From positions 40,464 to 104,463 of the forward strand of contig CABUHY010000006.1 of the NCBI GenBank assembly GCA_902491475.1: DNA of 64,000 nucleotides, read 5' to 3'. Numbering within the stretch: position 1 is the first letter of the stretch; every line of letters starts with the position of its first letter. The notes beneath the pieces are model-generated. The model saw nothing but the letters and a program-made list of their open reading frames with translations. It searched no databases and was not told the origin of the DNA. The DNA is from an uncultured Eubacteriales bacterium (GTDB lineage: Bacteria > Bacillota > Clostridia > Oscillospirales > Acutalibacteraceae). The translations under genes were made by a program, and so were the position numbers. Positions 61,023 to 64,000 of this stretch are shown in pieces.

Positions 61023-61843
61023 ATTATTATCGCTCCCTCCTCATTATCGGCAAACTTGTTCATAATAACCATACAAATGATTATCATAACCATAAGCACC
61101 AACGAAAGCGAGGCACCGAGGTTATAGTTGTATGCCGATTGAAACTGCATTTCAATAGAGTCGCCGACAAGCAGATATTTGCCGCCGCCGAGCTTCTGGC
61201 TGATATAGAATGTGCTGACCGACGGAACGAAAACCATCGTAATTCCCGAAATAACGCCGGGGAGGCTCAACGGGAAAATTACTCTTTTGAGCACGCCGAA
61301 CGAATTACAGCCGAGGTCCTGCGCCGCCTCGACAAGACGGTGGTCAAGCTTCGACATAATAGAATAAATCGGCAATATCATATACGGCAGGAAGTTGTAA
61401 ACCATACCGAGTATGACCGCTCCGGGTGTGTTTATCATATGAAGAGGACCTATGCCGATTTTGGAAAGAACAGTGTTTATAATGCCCGTGTTTGCAAGCA
61501 GGGTTATCCACGAATAGGTGCGGATAAGGAAGTTCATCCACATAGGGAGCATAACAAGCATCATTATCGTGCGCTGCTTTGTCATACCGGAGCGTGACAT
61601 AATATACGCAATGGGGTAGGCGAGCACAAGGCAAATTACCGTTGCGATAAACGCATACCATATCGAACGGATAAAGGTCTGCGAATATGCGCCGAGAGCC
61701 GTTATGTTTGATAAGGTCCAGTCTCCGTTTCTGTCGGTAAACGCATAGTAAACAACCATTATCATCGGTGCGATAATGAAAAGCACCGACCAGAGCAAAT
61801 ACGGAGCGTTGATAAGCGATTTGAGAGAGGAGGAATGTTTCAT
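61019..61843 (-). CDS. potB: spermidine/putrescine ABC permease PotB
   Basis: PotB is the partner permease. Its 274 residues make six helices; the EAA loop reads LVEAAQDLGCNSFGVLKRVIFPLSLPG, and YLLWSVLFIIAPMIMVVYY is the first helix. An ALPLWMNF-like LPMWMNFLIRTYSW motif is typical of PotB. The start touches the potA stop and the end overlaps potC, so the four pot proteins are made together. Confidence 0.93.
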   Translation of the reverse strand: MKHSSSLKSLINAPYLLWSVLFIIAPMIMVVYYAFTDRNGDWTLSNITALGAYSQTFIRSIWYAFIATVICLVLAYPIAYIMSRSGMTKQRTIMMLVMLPMWMNFLIRTYSWITLLANTGIINTVLSKIGIGPLHMINTPGAVILGMVYNFLPYMILPIYSIMSKLDHRLVEAAQDLGCNSFGVLKRVIFPLSLPGVISGITMVFVPSVSTFYISQKLGGGKYLLVGDSIEMQFQSAYNYNLGASLSLVLMVMIIICMVIMNKFADNEEGAIII

Positions 61844-62976
61844 TATTCTTCTTCCTCCGTAAAGGTCGGGTCGGAAAGCTCGTCAAACTCCTCGCTGAAT
61901 GAGCTGTAATCGCCGTAGAGTCCCGAATATTCGGATTTCTTCATAATGTGCATTTCGTCGGGCTTTATGGAGATGCCGATAGTGTCGCCGACCTCGCTCT
62001 TCTGCGTTGTCTGTATCATCCACTTAAAGCCGTCAATGTCAACGATTATTTCATAGTGAACGCCCTTAAAGGTCACGGAGGTAACCTTACCGCTGAGCAT
62101 ACCCTCGCCCTCGGGCAGGACATCGATATCCTCGGGTCTTATGACGACATCGACGGGCTCATCCTTTTTGAAGCCCTTGTCAACGCACTGGAAGCGCATG
62201 CCCGAAAATTCAACCGAGAAGTCCTCGTGCATAACGCCGTCAAGGATATTACTCTCGCCGATAAAGTCCGCTACAAAGGCGTTTTTCGGTTCGTTATATA
62301 CATCAAGAGGCGAGCCTATATGCTGGATTTCGCCGTTGTTCATAACAACCACGGTGTCCGACATCGAAAGCGCTTCCTCCTGGTCGTGCGTAACATAAAT
62401 AAAGGTTATGCCCAATTTCTGCTGAATGTTTTTAAGCTCAATCTGCATATCCTTACGGAGCTTCAAGTCAAGAGCACCGAGCGGCTCGTCAAGGAGCACG
62501 ACTCTCGGGTCAACCGCCAAGGCTCTCGCTATTGCGACGCGCTGCTGCTGACCGCCCGAAAGAGAGCTGACATTTCTTGAACCGAAGCCCTTGAGGTTTA
62601 CAAGGTCAAGCATTTGTTCAACCTTTTCGTTGATAGCCTTTTTATCCTTGATTTTCTTGACTTTAAGACCGAAAGCGATATTGTCGTGAACATTCAGATG
62701 CGGAAATAACGCATAACGCTGAAAAATGGTGTTTACCTGCCTTTTATAAGCGGGAACACCATCTATATTTTTCCCTTCAAACATGACGTTTCCTTCGTCA
62801 GGCTGTAAAAAACCGGCGATTATACGCAGCGTGGTGGTTTTTCCGCAGCCGGAGGGCCCCAAAAGGGTAACAAATTCACCGTCGTGGATTTGAAGATTGA
62901 TATTGTTCAGAATTTTTTGTCCGTCAAAGCTGACGCTGATGTTTTGAAGGTCGATAATTACAGGATTGTTGTTCAA
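61843..62976 (-). CDS. potA: spermidine/putrescine ABC transporter ATP-binding protein
   Basis: PotA hydrolyses ATP to drive polyamine import. The 377-residue protein has Walker A GPSGCGKTTTLRIIAGF, signature LSGGQQQRVAIARAL, Walker B VVLLDEPLGALD and a C-terminal regulatory TOBE region (DVVIRPEDIDVLPEGEGM). The start is TTG at 62976 with AAAGGGG about 8 bases upstream. It is first in the operon after the promoter at 63050-63078. The last 30 residues are acidic (EEFDELSDPTFTEEEE). Confidence 0.94.
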   Translation of the reverse strand: MNNNPVIIDLQNISVSFDGQKILNNINLQIHDGEFVTLLGPSGCGKTTTLRIIAGFLQPDEGNVMFEGKNIDGVPAYKRQVNTIFQRYALFPHLNVHDNIAFGLKVKKIKDKKAINEKVEQMLDLVNLKGFGSRNVSSLSGGQQQRVAIARALAVDPRVVLLDEPLGALDLKLRKDMQIELKNIQQKLGITFIYVTHDQEEALSMSDTVVVMNNGEIQHIGSPLDVYNEPKNAFVADFIGESNILDGVMHEDFSVEFSGMRFQCVDKGFKKDEPVDVVIRPEDIDVLPEGEGMLSGKVTSVTFKGVHYEIIVDIDGFKWMIQTTQKSEVGDTIGISIKPDEMHIMKKSEYSGLYGDYSSFSEEFDELSDPTFTEEEE

Positions 62977-63049
62977 TTATGCAGCCCCTTTCCAACCGAT
63001 AGATATAGTTGGGGTACGCACACGGCGCCCCCTAATTGGTATGAGATAA
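62977..63049 (-). promoter_or_regulatory. 5' leader of the pot operon
   Basis: The roughly 65-base leader can form two small hairpins: CCAAC with GTTGG (62992-63012), and GGGG with CCCC around GGCGCC (63011-63032). The first lies just above the ribosome site of potA. No known riboswitch was recognised. Confidence 0.4.
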
Positions 63050-63078
63050 ATATTAGAGATAAAATCGAAAAATGTCAA
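63050..63078 (-). promoter_or_regulatory. sigma-A promoter of potABCD
   Basis: On the minus strand TTGACA (63078-63073), 17 bases and TAATAT (63055-63050) form the same strong pattern as the first MATE promoter. Confidence 0.85.
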
Positions 63079-63192
63079 TAGTTTTTGCGTTTTTTTATCT
63101 GAAAATATTTTTACGAAAACGCAAAAAAATCTTGTCGAACAGAATTGAATGTGTTAAAGTATTTTCCGAGAAAAAATACTTGCGGAGGTGTT

Positions 63193-63915
63193 ATTACGGA
63201 ACTGTTTATCATAAGGCACGGCGACCCCGATTACGCAAGGGATTCGCTTACGGAAAAGGGCGTTCGTGAGGCAAAGCTGTTGGCACAGCGTATGGAAAAA
63301 GAAAACATAGATTATTTTTACTGCTCTCCTCTCGGCAGGGCGCAGAAAACGGCGTCATATACCATGGAAAAGTACCCCGGAAAGGATATGCCTACCCTTG
63401 AGTGGGCAAGGGAATTTGAAGGCACGGTCGGCAAGGGCGTTTTCAAAAAGCAGTGCTGGGACAGGAAGCCCGCATATTGGACGAAAATCGACGACTATTA
63501 TTCCTATGATAAGTGGCTGAAAGTAAAGCTTATGCGAAAGGGAGATGTCGAACGCCATTACAAAAAGGTATGCGACGGCGTGGACGAATTACTTGAAAAG
63601 CACGGCTATAAAAAGGACGGAAGAATTTACAGGGTAACGAATTCAAATCACGACAAAATAGCGGTTTTCTGCCACTTCGGCGTAGAGAGCGTTATACTTT
63701 CAAGAATTTTCAGCGTTTCGCCGATGATAATGTGGCACAATTTTGTTGCGCTCCCGACTTCCGTTACAAGGCTTGTGACGCAGGAGCGTGAAAAGGGTAA
63801 GGCGATATTTACCTGCGTTCAGTACGGCGATTTGAGCCATCTTTACAAGGGCGGCGAGGAACCGTCGTTTCAGGCGAGATGGTGCGAGTGCTATGAGGAC
63901 GACACAAGGCATTAA
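63193..63915 (+). CDS. histidine phosphatase family protein (phosphoglycerate-mutase-like), non-AUG start
   Basis: The protein starts ITELFIIRHGDPDY, where RHG carries the phosphorylated His, and has FYCSPLGRAQKTASY and the second His in AVFCHFGVESV, so it is a histidine phosphatase. The substrate is unknown. From ATT 63193 it has 240 residues. No ATG, GTG or TTG lies in frame near the GGAGG at 63184-63188; the only in-frame options are ATT 63193 or ACG 63196, or a TTG at 63145 or GTG at 63151, both far upstream of the ribosome site. A stem (63156-63180, AAGTATTTT/AAAATACTT) precedes GGAGG. It has a terminator right after TAA. Confidence 0.78.
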   Translation: MTELFIIRHGDPDYARDSLTEKGVREAKLLAQRMEKENIDYFYCSPLGRAQKTASYTMEKYPGKDMPTLEWAREFEGTVGKGVFKKQCWDRKPAYWTKIDDYYSYDKWLKVKLMRKGDVERHYKKVCDGVDELLEKHGYKKDGRIYRVTNSNHDKIAVFCHFGVESVILSRIFSVSPMIMWHNFVALPTSVTRLVTQEREKGKAIFTCVQYGDLSHLYKGGEEPSFQARWCECYEDDTRH

Positions 63916-63945
63916 AAAAGAGAGTCATCAGACTCTCTTTTTTTA
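63916..63945 (+). terminator. terminator after the histidine phosphatase gene
   Basis: AAAAGAGAGTC / GACTCTCTTTT forms an 11-bp stem with an ATCA loop, followed by TTT. Confidence 0.88.
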
Positions 63946-63961
63946 TTGTCAAGCAATTGAT

Positions 63962-63985
63962 GAAAACCCCCGGTTCTACCGGGGG
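63962..63985 (-). terminator. terminator of a minus-strand gene beyond the window
   Basis: CCCCCGG / CCGGGGG with a 5-base loop is followed on the minus strand by TTTTC. No gene for it is visible before the window ends. Confidence 0.55.
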
Positions 63986-64000
63986 AAAAAGAATGCTTTA

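Noticed and set aside
1..64000. Genome-wide reassignment of TAG to an amino acid
   Set aside because: Only one internal TAG was found in over 50 genes, so frequent sense use is excluded. Rare recoding remains possible and is kept as a finding.
1..64000. tRNA genes
   Set aside because: No cloverleaf with a GGTTCRA-type T-arm and matching acceptor stem was noticed in the gaps; a covariance scan could still find one.

Overview
The window is a gene-dense stretch of a low-to-mid GC Gram-positive chromosome. Strong Shine-Dalgarno sites (GGAGG), short operons closed by U-rich hairpins, a T-box before valS, spoIVB and a spo0A reading frame, SLH and BspA-like surface repeats, and RecD2, ComFC and YsxC homologues all point to a spore-lineage Clostridia species, most likely a gut Oscillospirales/Ruminococcaceae-type bacterium. 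No rRNA, tRNA, CRISPR array, prophage or protein-coding transposon was found. I annotate 53 protein genes plus one interrupted gene. The 53 end in TAA (34) or TGA (19); none ends in TAG.

Layout. 1-5.2 kb: end of thrC, a DUF1540 miniprotein, a metallophosphoesterase, then trigger factor-clpP-clpX (folding and regulated proteolysis). 5.2-9.6 kb: an LCP-like membrane protein, a transglutaminase-like protein and the folate operon folE-folP-folB-folK. 9.6-13.4 kb (minus strand): a GH95 fucosidase and a MepA-like MATE exporter with a riboswitch-like attenuator leader. 13.5-18.3 kb: an exonuclease, a repeat cluster, a zinc-ribbon membrane protein and serC-serA. 18.7-28 kb: lon-ysxC-lysA-dnaE, then pfkA-aroK. 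28-33.2 kb: spoIVB, an SLH/LRR surface protein, a repeat cluster, and spo0A broken by an in-frame TAG. 33.5-38.1 kb: dus (minus), polA, and a phosphatase-RimI fusion. 38.1-44.7 kb: repeats, trmL (minus), a small protein, a PdaA-like deacetylase, RNase P RNA, recD2 and comFC. 44.7-53.7 kb: T-box-valS, a GtrA-like protein, tmk, two acyltransferase-fold proteins, a DJ-1/PfpI protein, 5-formyl-THF cyclo-ligase and mltG. 53.7-59 kb: a U32 peptidase, a NAT_N/GNAT_C protein, a penicillin-binding protein and a second MATE exporter with a promoter-proximal terminator. 59-63 kb (minus): potABCD polyamine importer. The last gene is a histidine-phosphatase family protein with no normal start codon.

The most unusual signals are: (i) spo0A interrupted by TAG at the codon that is Glu in B. 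subtilis Spo0A, in a window where no gene ends in TAG; (ii) a 118-bp non-coding repeat in three copies of identical length, one of them inverted and lying inside the loop of a different palindromic repeat, which looks like a filled/empty site pair; (iii) two MATE exporters each behind a leader terminator, one resembling the setting of the guanidine-IV (mepA) riboswitch; and (iv) a low-molecular-weight tyrosine phosphatase fused to RimI. Names come from motif recognition and were not checked by database search.
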